In this document: piece by piece, positions 46,671-55,143 of the stretch
Layout of the letters: each line of letters opens with the position of its first letter
Position numbering within the stretch: position 1 is the first letter of the stretch
Assembly (NCBI GenBank): GCA_034189655.1
Contig: JAXHUE010000005.1
Location: forward strand, 1-64,000
DNA from: JAXHUE01 sp034189655
Lineage (GTDB): Bacteria > Chloroflexota > Dehalococcoidia > E44-bin15
Reading direction: 5' to 3'
DNA: 64,000 nucleotides
Notes under the pieces: model-generated
What the model was told of the DNA's origin: nothing
The model's database searches: none
Seen by the model: only the letters and a program-made list of their open reading frames with translations
Program-made: the position numbers and the translations under genes

Positions 46671-46769
46671 GCGTGAGAGGACGGGGGCCGATGCACACTC
46701 CCAGGGGCCATCACCCCCGGGACGACGACTATTGAAGCGGCTGTAGCCGCGGCTTGGAGGTAGGATACC

Positions 46770-47489
46770 ATGATGGAGGATACCGCCTTTGCGTCTGATG
46801 TCATACTTACCGGCATCCGCGAGATGGACGAGAAGCTGGGCGGGGGCATTCCCATCGGCTCCCTGTGCATAATAGAAGGCCACTCCGATGCCGGGAAGAG
46901 CGTGCTGAGCCAGCACTTCACCCACGGCGCCCTGAGCTGCTCCCAGAGCTCCGTGGTGTACTACACCACGGAGAACACGGTGAGGAGCTTGATCGCCCAG
47001 ATGGACTCGCTCTCACTGTTCACGCTGGACCACTTCCTCACCGATCGCCTGCGCATCTATCCGCTCACACTGCGCAGCGACCAGCAGGACACCAGCAGGC
47101 CCTTCCGCCTGCTGGTGGAGCACTTCGCCTACCTGCCGCGCGATTTCACGGTGCTGGTGGTGGACTCCATCACCCTCCTCGTCGCGCACAGCAGCGCGGT
47201 ATCCATAATCGATTTCTTCTCGGCGTGCAAGGACCTGTGCGACGAGGGTCGCTCCATCCTCCTGGTGGCGCACTCGTATGCCTTCGACGACGAGGTGCTG
47301 TCCCGCACCCGTTCTCTGTGCGATGCCCACCTGAGGCTGAAGCTGCAGCAGGTGGGGGACCGCCTGGTGAAGATGCTGGAGGTGCTCAAGGTGCGCGGTG
47401 CCGACCGCCCTACAGGGGACATCGTGAGCTTCGAGATAGAGCCCAAGCTGGGCATGCGCATCATACCGCTGGCCAAGGCGAGGGTCTAG
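46770..47489 (+). CDS. arlH: ArlH, KaiC-like ATP-binding motor subunit
   Basis: A 239-residue KaiC/RadA-fold protein. A Walker A motif (GHSDAGKS, 37-44) and Walker B (VLVVDSIT, near residue 130) are both present. ArlH binds ATP, forms a hexameric ring and pairs with ArlI. GGAGGTAGG lies five bases before the ATG. The gene sits between the ArlD/E-like gene and arlI, in the usual H-I order. ArlH is specific to archaella, which separates this locus from type IV pili. Confidence 0.93.
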   Translation: MMEDTAFASDVILTGIREMDEKLGGGIPIGSLCIIEGHSDAGKSVLSQHFTHGALSCSQSSVVYYTTENTVRSLIAQMDSLSLFTLDHFLTDRLRIYPLTLRSDQQDTSRPFRLLVEHFAYLPRDFTVLVVDSITLLVAHSSAVSIIDFFSACKDLCDEGRSILLVAHSYAFDDEVLSRTRSLCDAHLRLKLQQVGDRLVKMLEVLKVRGADRPTGDIVSFEIEPKLGMRIIPLAKARV

Positions 47490-47498
47490 GGGGACGGC

Positions 47499-49277
47499 AT
47501 GTACCGCCTGCCCTTCGTAGCCAAGCCCTGCCACGTCGATTGCGAGAAGAGGTGCGGCGTCACCTTCGACAAATGCCCCACTTTCCATAACCTACCCGCC
47601 GACCTGAAAGGGGCATGCCGGGAGAACCTCCACCTCTTGCAGTACCTGCATATGCTCCCGCTGGACGAGATGGGCCTGCCCGAGTACCACGTGAAGCTCA
47701 GTCGGGGCATGAGGGGGGCCCAGAACCGCAACCTGCTCTACCCGGTGGAGGGCAGGATATTCATCCACATACTGGCCAACCCGGACGATATCAGGGACCA
47801 CTATATCCCCGTAGAGCCGAGCCTGCTCCGCGACATGGACCACGTCCTGGAGGAGGTGGAGCAGCGGCTCGCCGACCACGTCGAGGAGCTGGAGGGCGTG
47901 TCCAGCGACGAGAAGAGGCTGGAGGTCATACTCAAGATAATGGACCGGATGGTCAGCACCAAGGGGGGCAATGGGGGCAAGGCACATCGCGGTGGCGGCA
48001 GAAACGGCAGTCGCACCCAGCAGGCGGGTGCCAGGGGAAAGGGGGGCAAGAACGGGAAAAACGCCCTCGCCGTGACCACCACCCAGTACCAGGGCCTGCG
48101 CTACCTGCTCAAGCGGAAGCTGGAGGGGCTGGGGGTGCTTGAGCCACTGATACAAGACCCCTACATCGAGGACATCTCCTGCTCCGGCGTGGGGCACATA
48201 TTCGTGGAGCACAAGATATTCGGCGGGCTGAAGACCATCATAGGCTTCGAGGACCACGAGGAGCTGGACAAGTTCGTCATCGGGCTCGCCGAGCGTATCA
48301 AGCACCCGGTGACCTTCCGCGACCCCTGTGTCGATGCCACGCTGCCTGATGGCTCCCGTATCAACATCGTCTATGGCACCGATGTATCCAAGCGGGGCAG
48401 CAACTTCACCATCAGGAAGTTCAGCCCGGTGCCGATAAGCGTGATAGAGCTCATCCAGTACGGCACCATCAGCTACGAGATGGCGGCCTACATGTCCATC
48501 ATCATCCAGGACCAGATGAACGTGTTCGTGTCAGGGGAGACGGCCTCGGGCAAGACCACGCTGTTAAACGCGCTGGCTACCTTCCTGCCGCCGGAGTCTA
48601 AGGTGGTGAGCATCGAGGACACACCCGAGATCCAGGTGCCCCACCCCAACTGGATACGCGGCGTCACACGCGGCTCCACCAAGAGCTCGGACGCATCCGA
48701 GGTGTCGATGTTCGACCTGCTCAAGGCCTCGCTGCGACAGCGGCCCAACATAATCATCGTCGGCGAGATCCGCGGCGAGGAGGGGAACATCGCCTTCCAG
48801 GCGATGCAGACCGGCCACGCCTGCATGAGCACATTCCACGCGGCCTCGGTGACCAAGCTGGTGCAGCGCATCACCGGCAGCCCCATAAGCGTGCCCAAGT
48901 CCTACGTGGACAACCTGAACGTGGTGGTGATCTGCCAGATGGTGCACCTGCCCAACGGGCAATCGGCCCGTCGCGTCACCAGCATCAGCGAGATAGTGAG
49001 CTACGACTCAGTGACCGATACCTTCTCCTTCATCGAGGTGTTCACCTGGGACCCTATCGAGGACACCTTCAGGTTCCCGGGATACCGTAACTCCTACCTG
49101 CTTGAGGAGAAGATCGCGGCCAAGCGCGGCATCCCCCACGATAAGAGACACCAGATATACTCCCAGATCAAGCAGCGGGCCGAGGTCTTGAAGCGCATCC
49201 AGGAGCGGGACATCACCAACTTCTACGAGGTATACGGTGTCCTATCGAAGGCATACCGCGAGGGCTATTTCCGGTGA
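47499..49277 (+). CDS. arlI: ArlI, archaellum motor ATPase
   Basis: A 592-residue hexameric secretion/rotation ATPase of the ArlI/GspE superfamily. Walker A is SGETASGKTT (about 345-354), Walker B IIIVGEIRGEE (about 416-426), with a HAA his-box (STFHAAS) near 445. The N-terminus holds four cysteines, C11-x3-C15-x3-C19-x6-C26, which are not a feature of typical ArlI and could bind zinc or an iron-sulfur cluster. A glycine/lysine-rich stretch (about 152-187) separates this N-domain from the ATPase core. It both assembles the filament and drives rotation. Confidence 0.94.
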   Translation: MYRLPFVAKPCHVDCEKRCGVTFDKCPTFHNLPADLKGACRENLHLLQYLHMLPLDEMGLPEYHVKLSRGMRGAQNRNLLYPVEGRIFIHILANPDDIRDHYIPVEPSLLRDMDHVLEEVEQRLADHVEELEGVSSDEKRLEVILKIMDRMVSTKGGNGGKAHRGGGRNGSRTQQAGARGKGGKNGKNALAVTTTQYQGLRYLLKRKLEGLGVLEPLIQDPYIEDISCSGVGHIFVEHKIFGGLKTIIGFEDHEELDKFVIGLAERIKHPVTFRDPCVDATLPDGSRINIVYGTDVSKRGSNFTIRKFSPVPISVIELIQYGTISYEMAAYMSIIIQDQMNVFVSGETASGKTTLLNALATFLPPESKVVSIEDTPEIQVPHPNWIRGVTRGSTKSSDASEVSMFDLLKASLRQRPNIIIVGEIRGEEGNIAFQAMQTGHACMSTFHAASVTKLVQRITGSPISVPKSYVDNLNVVVICQMVHLPNGQSARRVTSISEIVSYDSVTDTFSFIEVFTWDPIEDTFRFPGYRNSYLLEEKIAAKRGIPHDKRHQIYSQIKQRAEVLKRIQERDITNFYEVYGVLSKAYREGYFR

Positions 49278-49311
49278 CCGTTGCCGTGAGGGGGAGCGGC
49301 TAATAGCGCGG

Positions 49312-49328
49312 GGGCGGCGACCGCCCCT
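49312..49328 (+). other. Short hairpin between arlI and the unknown gene
   Basis: GGGGCGG / CCGCCCC, 7-bp perfect stem with a CGA loop just after arlI. No T tract. It may only be a pause or processing site. Confidence 0.35.
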
Positions 49329-49352
49329 GGTGGCAAAGGAGCAGGAGTCTCT

Positions 49353-50063
49353 ATGCCTCTGCTTTCAGCTATAACCAGTACACGAGGGCGCTTCAACAGG
49401 AAGGCCAGAACGAAGAGAGAGCTGGGCCGGCAGGGGGACGAGCATGCCCCCGATGTGGGAGGGCCGGGCGCGCGCTCCGGCAAAAAGGGCGCGGCCAGCG
49501 GTGGCCCACGGGAGCGCTCGAAGGGCAAGGGCAGGCCCCAGGGTGAGTCGCGCCCGCGCCCGAAGAACTCGTCGCCGGGCAGGGAGGGCAAGGGCGCCCC
49601 AAAGGGGGGTAAGAAGAGGAAGCAGGGGCCGAAGGAAGAGATGAGCGGCAGCGAGAGGCTGCTCATGACACAGCGCCTTCGGGAGGAGCGGGAGTCAAGC
49701 CCGTGGTACAAGGAGGGGGAGTCCCTGCTCAACGGCACGGACGAGCCGGCAGATGAGGGCGTCGCCCTGCCGGAGGAGACCCCCGATGTGCCCCCCGCCG
49801 CGGATGAAGAGGGGGCGGCCCCACTCCCCGGTGAGACGACGGACGAGGGCATCGGCGAGTGCCTTGTGCCGGGGGGTGCCGAGGAGGTGACCGACGAGGA
49901 GCGGGAGTTCCTGGCCTCCATTTTCAACCAGGAGATAGAGGAAGAAGAGACCGCCCTCGACCGCTTGATCGCCTCACTGCCCGATGTGACGGCCGAGGAG
50001 CTCTACGATGAGCTGATGGAGGTGAAGACACTGATGCAGCTCAGGTACGACGTCGAGCTGTAG
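49353..50063 (+). CDS. Unknown charge-polarised protein of the archaellum locus
   Basis: A 236-residue protein I do not recognise. Residues 1-95 are extremely basic and Gly/Lys/Arg-rich, without hydrophobic segments; residues 100-200 are acidic and Pro-rich; the last 45 residues (ALDRLIASLPDVTAEELYDEL onward) look like helices. AAAGGAGCAGGAG precedes the ATG. Between arlI and the chemoreceptor, it could be a cytoplasmic scaffold or chaperone for the motor, but nothing shows that. Confidence 0.6.
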   Translation: MPLLSAITSTRGRFNRKARTKRELGRQGDEHAPDVGGPGARSGKKGAASGGPRERSKGKGRPQGESRPRPKNSSPGREGKGAPKGGKKRKQGPKEEMSGSERLLMTQRLREERESSPWYKEGESLLNGTDEPADEGVALPEETPDVPPAADEEGAAPLPGETTDEGIGECLVPGGAEEVTDEEREFLASIFNQEIEEEETALDRLIASLPDVTAEELYDELMEVKTLMQLRYDVEL

Positions 50064-50113
50064 CGGTAGGTGTGGGGGGCTCCTCCTACATGGAATTGGG
50101 TGCAGGTCACGAG

Positions 50114-50141
50114 AAAATGGGAGATAGCGTGGTCGTCTTTT
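50114..50141 (+). promoter_or_regulatory. Shared 28-bp upstream motif, copy 2
   Basis: Same block as 31425-31452 (25 of 28 identical): AAAATGG, GATAGCGTGGTCGT core at 50123-50136, then TTTT. It lies about 160 bases before the MCP start. The region 50064-50299 holds nothing else recognised. Confidence 0.55.
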
Positions 50142-50299
50142 TCATCGCGCACTAGTACCTTCAGATATGCTGTGGTGCTCTGTATGGGCAGGGACCGCAG
50201 GGGAGGTGATGTCCCGGAGCAGGCGGCTATTAAAGTGCCTCACGTAAAGAGATGGCATCGATCTGGTATCAACGAAATCACCAAGGAGGAGCAAGAGCC

Positions 50300-53200
50300 A
50301 TGACGCAGACCAAGAGCGCGCCGACGCGGAGCAGGACGAAGGCGCAGGGCAATGGCGGGGCCCGTCGCAGTAACGGTGAGCCCGCCACTGGACTGGTGAC
50401 CGAAGAGGCCGCCGCCCCCGAGAGTGGTGCCGTGGTGGACGGCGGTGCCATGGCATACGCTACAGGAATCATACACAGCATCGCCGACATGGTGTGCACC
50501 GTGGACAACAACCTGGTGGTGACCATGGTGAACCCTGCCACCGAGAGGCTCCTCGGCTACAAGGCAGACGAGGTGGTGGGCAGGCCCATTACCGAGCTGC
50601 CGATGATGCCGCCGGAGATGAACCAGAGCATGGGGGAGCGCCTGGCCGAGCTCGCGGCGGTGGGGATGATAACCACGGAATCGGAGATGATACACAAGGA
50701 TGGTCACCGTGTGCCCTTCTCCACCTCGGTCGCCACGATGAAGGACGAGGGGGGCAACCCCATGGGCATGGTGGTCATCGGCAAGGACATAAGCGAGCTA
50801 AAGGCCGCCATGCGGCAGCAGGAGGACGCCGCCAGCTTCCTCTCGGCCACGTTGAATACCATCACGGACGTGGTCATCACCACGGACAACGACCTGGTGG
50901 TGAAGACGGTCAACCCCGCCATGGAGGTGCTCCTGGGGTATACGCCCGAAGAGGTGCTGGGCAAGTCTCCCCTCGAGCTGCCCATACTCCCCAGGGAGAG
51001 GCTGGCCACCATAGGCGAGTCCCTGGCAGAGATCCAGAGGGGGGATATCGCCACCAGGGAGACCGAGCTGGTGCACAAGGACGGCCGCAACGTGCCCTTC
51101 CTCATGTCCATCGCCATGATGAAGGACGACGATGGCACGCAGATGGGGATGGTGATGATCGGCAAGGACATCACCGAGATGAAGGGCGCCATGAGGCAGC
51201 AGGAAGAGACCCTCAGCTTCTTCGAGGGCACGCTGAACGCCATGGGGGACATGATCTGTACCACGGACAAGGACATGGTGGTGCAGATGGTGAACCCCGC
51301 CATGGAGAGGCTCCTGGGGTATACGCCGGAGGAGGTGCTGGGCAAGACTTCCTTCGAGCTCGCCATGCTGCCGCCGGAGGTGCTCGAGACCATGGGCCAG
51401 AGGCTCGCCGAGATCGCGGAGCGGGGCGTGGCCACCATGGAGATCGAGATGGCACACAAGGACGGGAGGAGGATACCGTTCTTGAACTCTATGGCGGTGA
51501 TGAAGGACGAGGCCGGGGAGATGCTGGGCATGGTGATCATCGGCAAGGACATCACCGATATCAAGGCCATGATGAGAGAGCAGGAGGAGGCCTCCAGCTT
51601 CCTGGAGGGCACCTTGAACAACATCGCCGATATGATCATCGCCACCGACAAAGACCTGGTGACCACCATGGTCAACCCGGCAATGGAGCGGATACTGGGA
51701 TACAGGCCAGAGGACGTGATGGGCAAGGGGATGATGGAGCTCCCCATCCTGCCGCCGGAGCTGCGCGACACCATGGGCGAGCGGATGGCAGAGATATTCG
51801 CCGCCGGGATAAGGAGCAGCGAGCTGGAGCTCATCCACAGAGACGGCCGGAGGGTCCCCATCGCCATGTCCATCGCCGTGATGAAGGATGAAGACGGCGA
51901 CATGACGGGCATGGTGGTCATCGGCAAGGACATAGGTGAGCTCAAGGCCGCCATGCAGCAGCAGGAGGCGGCGGCCCACTTCTTCGAGGGCACCCTGAAC
52001 TCCATCGCCGACATGGTGATGACCACGGACAAGGACATGGTGGTGAACATGGTCAACCCGGCCCTGGAGCGGCTCCTGGGCTACACCACAGAGGACGTGA
52101 TGGGCAAGTCCACCATGGAGCTGCCCATACTGCCGCAAGAGATGCGCGAGTCGATCACCAATGAGAGCCTCGCCGAGCTCTTGAGCGCCGGCGTCATGAG
52201 CAACGAGACCGAGCTGGTGCACAAGGACGGCAGGAGGATACCGTTCTTGAACACCATGGCGATGATGAAGGACGAAGAGGGCAACGCCCTGGGCATGGTG
52301 ATAATCGGCAAGGACATCACCGATATGAAGGCCATGATGAGGGAGCAGGAGGAGGCGGCCCACTTCTTCGAGGGCACCTTGAACTCCATCGCCGACGTGG
52401 TCATCACCATGGACAAGGACATGGTGGTGAACCTGGTCAACCCGGCACTGGAGCGGCTCCTGGGCTACTCCGCGGAGGACGTCATGGGCAAGGCCTTCAC
52501 CGAGCTGCCCATACTCCCCCCAGAGAGACGGGCCAACGTGCAGCAGAGCGCGGGGCAGCTCATGGAGGCCGGGATCATCACCACCGAGACCGACATGGTG
52601 CACAGGGACGGCAGGCAGATACCCTTCGCCCTCTCGGTGGCGATGATGAAGGACGGTGAGGGCAACGCCCTGGGCATGGTGATAATCGGCAAGGACATAA
52701 GCGACATAAAGGACGCGATGCGACAGCAGGAAGAGCAGCGGGCGTACCTGGAGCGCAATGCTGAGCGTATAAGCGCCGTCATGAAAGAGATGGCCAAGGG
52801 CAACCTGGCCATCGTGCTGGAGAAGGAGCAGGACGACGAGATCGGGACCATCGTCGAGAGCATTCACCACACCGTGTCTGCCATCAAGGCGCTGATAGAG
52901 GACACCAACATGCTGGTGGAGGGTGCGCTCCAGGGCCAGCTCTCCACCCGCGCCGACGACTCCAGGCACGAGGGCGACTTCCAGAAGATAGTGCAGGGGC
53001 TGAACAAGACCCTCGACGCCGTGGTCACCCCCATCAACGTCGCCGGGATCTACCTGGACCGCATCGCCAAGGGCGATATCTCCAAGCGCATCACCGTCGC
53101 CGACGAGAGCTCTAACGTGTTCAAGGGCGACTACAAAGAGGTCATGGACAACATAAACGCCGTCATCGACTCCCTGACCATGGTCACCGATATCGCGCGG

Positions 53201-54412
53201 GAGATAGCGAGCGGCAACCTCACCGTCGCCGTGGAGATGCGGTCGGAGCAGGACGAGCTCATGAAGGCCCTCGCCAATATGACCCAGAACCTGACCAGTC
53301 TGGTGGGGGACATCAAGGGGAAGGCGGACAACCTGGGCGTATCGAGCCAGCAGCTCTCCCAGGCGGCGGACCAGTCGGGGCAGGCCATCCAGCAGATAGC
53401 GAGCTCCGGCCAGGAGATGGCGCGCGGGGCCCAGGAGCAGTCGAGCAACCTGCAGCAGGTGACCGCCGGCATGAGCGGGGTGACGGAGGCCGTGAGCGCG
53501 GTCGCCGCCGCCTCCCAGGAGCAGAACAAGCTGGTGGAGCAGTCCTCCAGCTTAATCAGCCAGGTGTCTGAGGCCATCGCTCAGGCCACGGACAGCGCCC
53601 AGTCCGCTACCGAGAGCGCGACCAGGTCGGCCCAGACCACGCAGCACGGCGAGGAGATGACCCGCAAGACCGCCGAGGTCATGAACGGGATCAAGGAGAG
53701 CATAGGGGTGATGGCGGAGAAGGTGAACGAGATGAGCGAGCGCGCCACGCAGATCGGCAAGATCGTGGCCACCATCGACGACATCGCCGCCCAGACCAAC
53801 CTCCTGGCACTGAACGCCGCCATCGAGGCGGCGCGGGCCGGGGAGCACGGCCGCGGGTTCGCCGTCGTCGCCGACGAGGTGCGCAAGCTCGCCGAGCGCA
53901 CCGCGGTGGCCACCAAGGAGACGGCGGACATCATCGGGGATATGCAGAAGGGCGTGAAGCAGGCAGTGGACGCCGTGGAGAGCGGCAACAAGCAGGCCGC
54001 CGACGGGGCCCAGCTCTCCAGGGAGACCGCGGATTCGCTCAAGTCGGTGCTGGATGAGGTCGAGCACTCGCAGCAGCAGGTAGAGCAGATATCGGCAGGC
54101 ACGCAGCAGATAAACGCCTCCACCGCCGAGATGGTCAAGGCAGTGGATGCCATAAGCTCCGCCGCGCAGCAGAACGCGGCCAGTGCCCAGCAGATGATGG
54201 CCAGCGTGACCCAGATATCCCAGTCCATCGAGAATGCCGCGGGCATCTCCGAGGAGAACACCGCCGCCACCGAGCAGGTATCGGCATCTGCGGAGGAGAT
54301 GAGCGCCCAGATGGAGGAGATCATCGCCCTGGCCCAGTCCCTGGCCGGGATGGCCGGCGACCTGCAGGACTCCGTGGCCACCTTCCGGATCAACGGGAGC
54401 AGTGCCGCGTGA
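50300..54412 (+). CDS. Cytoplasmic chemoreceptor with six tandem PAS domains
   Basis: A 1370-residue MCP without transmembrane helices. Six PAS domains of about 127 residues run from residue 55 to 820, each with a (I/M)x-D-M-(I/V) start, NPA-x-ERLLGY and a HKDGR(R)xPF strand. HAMP-like helices follow (about 825-1020). The signalling hairpin (about 1100-1310) has the conserved tip IDDIAAQTNLLALNAAIEAA and RGFAVVADEVRKLAERT. The ATG at 50300 has AAGGAGGAGC just upstream. It would sense intracellular redox or ligand through PAS and control CheA. Confidence 0.95.
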   Translation: MTQTKSAPTRSRTKAQGNGGARRSNGEPATGLVTEEAAAPESGAVVDGGAMAYATGIIHSIADMVCTVDNNLVVTMVNPATERLLGYKADEVVGRPITELPMMPPEMNQSMGERLAELAAVGMITTESEMIHKDGHRVPFSTSVATMKDEGGNPMGMVVIGKDISELKAAMRQQEDAASFLSATLNTITDVVITTDNDLVVKTVNPAMEVLLGYTPEEVLGKSPLELPILPRERLATIGESLAEIQRGDIATRETELVHKDGRNVPFLMSIAMMKDDDGTQMGMVMIGKDITEMKGAMRQQEETLSFFEGTLNAMGDMICTTDKDMVVQMVNPAMERLLGYTPEEVLGKTSFELAMLPPEVLETMGQRLAEIAERGVATMEIEMAHKDGRRIPFLNSMAVMKDEAGEMLGMVIIGKDITDIKAMMREQEEASSFLEGTLNNIADMIIATDKDLVTTMVNPAMERILGYRPEDVMGKGMMELPILPPELRDTMGERMAEIFAAGIRSSELELIHRDGRRVPIAMSIAVMKDEDGDMTGMVVIGKDIGELKAAMQQQEAAAHFFEGTLNSIADMVMTTDKDMVVNMVNPALERLLGYTTEDVMGKSTMELPILPQEMRESITNESLAELLSAGVMSNETELVHKDGRRIPFLNTMAMMKDEEGNALGMVIIGKDITDMKAMMREQEEAAHFFEGTLNSIADVVITMDKDMVVNLVNPALERLLGYSAEDVMGKAFTELPILPPERRANVQQSAGQLMEAGIITTETDMVHRDGRQIPFALSVAMMKDGEGNALGMVIIGKDISDIKDAMRQQEEQRAYLERNAERISAVMKEMAKGNLAIVLEKEQDDEIGTIVESIHHTVSAIKALIEDTNMLVEGALQGQLSTRADDSRHEGDFQKIVQGLNKTLDAVVTPINVAGIYLDRIAKGDISKRITVADESSNVFKGDYKEVMDNINAVIDSLTMVTDIAREIASGNLTVAVEMRSEQDELMKALANMTQNLTSLVGDIKGKADNLGVSSQQLSQAADQSGQAIQQIASSGQEMARGAQEQSSNLQQVTAGMSGVTEAVSAVAAASQEQNKLVEQSSSLISQVSEAIAQATDSAQSATESATRSAQTTQHGEEMTRKTAEVMNGIKESIGVMAEKVNEMSERATQIGKIVATIDDIAAQTNLLALNAAIEAARAGEHGRGFAVVADEVRKLAERTAVATKETADIIGDMQKGVKQAVDAVESGNKQAADGAQLSRETADSLKSVLDEVEHSQQQVEQISAGTQQINASTAEMVKAVDAISSAAQQNAASAQQMMASVTQISQSIENAAGISEENTAATEQVSASAEEMSAQMEEIIALAQSLAGMAGDLQDSVATFRINGSSAA
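50549..52700 (+). repeat. Tandem PAS-coding repeats, 381-bp period
   Basis: Blocks such as CTCCTGGG(G/C)TA recur at 50549, 50930, 51311, about 51692, 52073 and 52457: steps of 381, 381, 381, 381 and 384 bases. Much identical DNA between units points to recent amplification. Confidence 0.85.
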
Positions 54413-54467
54413 GGGAGTGGGCAGGCAGGGTGAGAGACACCAGACTAAATGTACACGGGGTGAGAGC

Positions 54468-55013
54468 ATGAACGACATCGCCATAGGAACGGAGAGGCAA
54501 CTGGTGGTCTTCAATCTCGGCGGCGAGGCCTACGGAGTGGACATTGCCACGGTGCGGGAGATCATCCAGATGCAGCCGGTCACCACCGTGCCGGGCACGC
54601 CCCACTTCGTGCAGGGGGTGATCAACCTGCGGGGCTCTGTGATCCCGGTGGTGGACCTGCGCACCCGGTTCGGCCTGGAGGCCGTCGAGCACGGCAAGGA
54701 CACCCGCATCGTGGTGGTGAACAGCAAGGGGCAGGACATCGGGATCATCGTGGACTCAGTGGCAGAGGTGCTCCGCGTCGCGGCTGACTCTATAGAGCCG
54801 CCCTCTTCCATGATAACCACCTCCGACTCTGAGTACCTCCTGGGCATCTTGAAGCTCCCCGACAGGCTGGTGATCCTGCTCGACGCCGACCGGGTGCTCT
54901 CCCGGGATGAGAAGACCTCGCTCGCGGCCGGTGTGTTGCGAGAGGAGGCCCCGTCCCAGGTCGCGGGGCGGGCCGCCTGCGCGGTCGAGGAGACGGCACT
55001 GGCCGAGGCCTAG
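54468..55013 (+). CDS. cheW: CheW coupling protein
   Basis: A 181-residue CheW domain. RQLVVFNLGGEAYGVDIATVREI, GVINLRGSVIPVVDLRTRFG and ILKLPDRLVILLDADRVLS are the three conserved blocks. It links the receptor to CheA. The ATG at 54468 has GGGGTGAG five bases upstream. A C-terminal tail of about 30 residues is poorly conserved. Confidence 0.96.
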   Translation: MNDIAIGTERQLVVFNLGGEAYGVDIATVREIIQMQPVTTVPGTPHFVQGVINLRGSVIPVVDLRTRFGLEAVEHGKDTRIVVVNSKGQDIGIIVDSVAEVLRVAADSIEPPSSMITTSDSEYLLGILKLPDRLVILLDADRVLSRDEKTSLAAGVLREEAPSQVAGRAACAVEETALAEA

Positions 55014-55143
55014 AACGCGAGAGAGAGAAGCCGTATCCCCCCATCCCACTAGGGGAGGGGGGAACGGCCATCTCGGAACCCTGGTGCCGGTCGCCTGCCG
55101 CGTGCAGACCGTGAACGAAAGAGGAGAGGATCAGGATAAGACG

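Noticed and set aside
38341..50063. Type IV pilus or Tad pilus instead of archaellum
   Set aside because: ArlH (KaiC-like) and paired ArlF/G proteins accompany ArlI/ArlJ, and the archaellin tails match each other; pilus loci lack ArlH.
50798..52969. Long open frame antisense to the PAS repeats
   Set aside because: Histidine- and glycine-rich shadow of a GC-rich repeated gene with no recognisable domain; the plus-strand MCP is certain.
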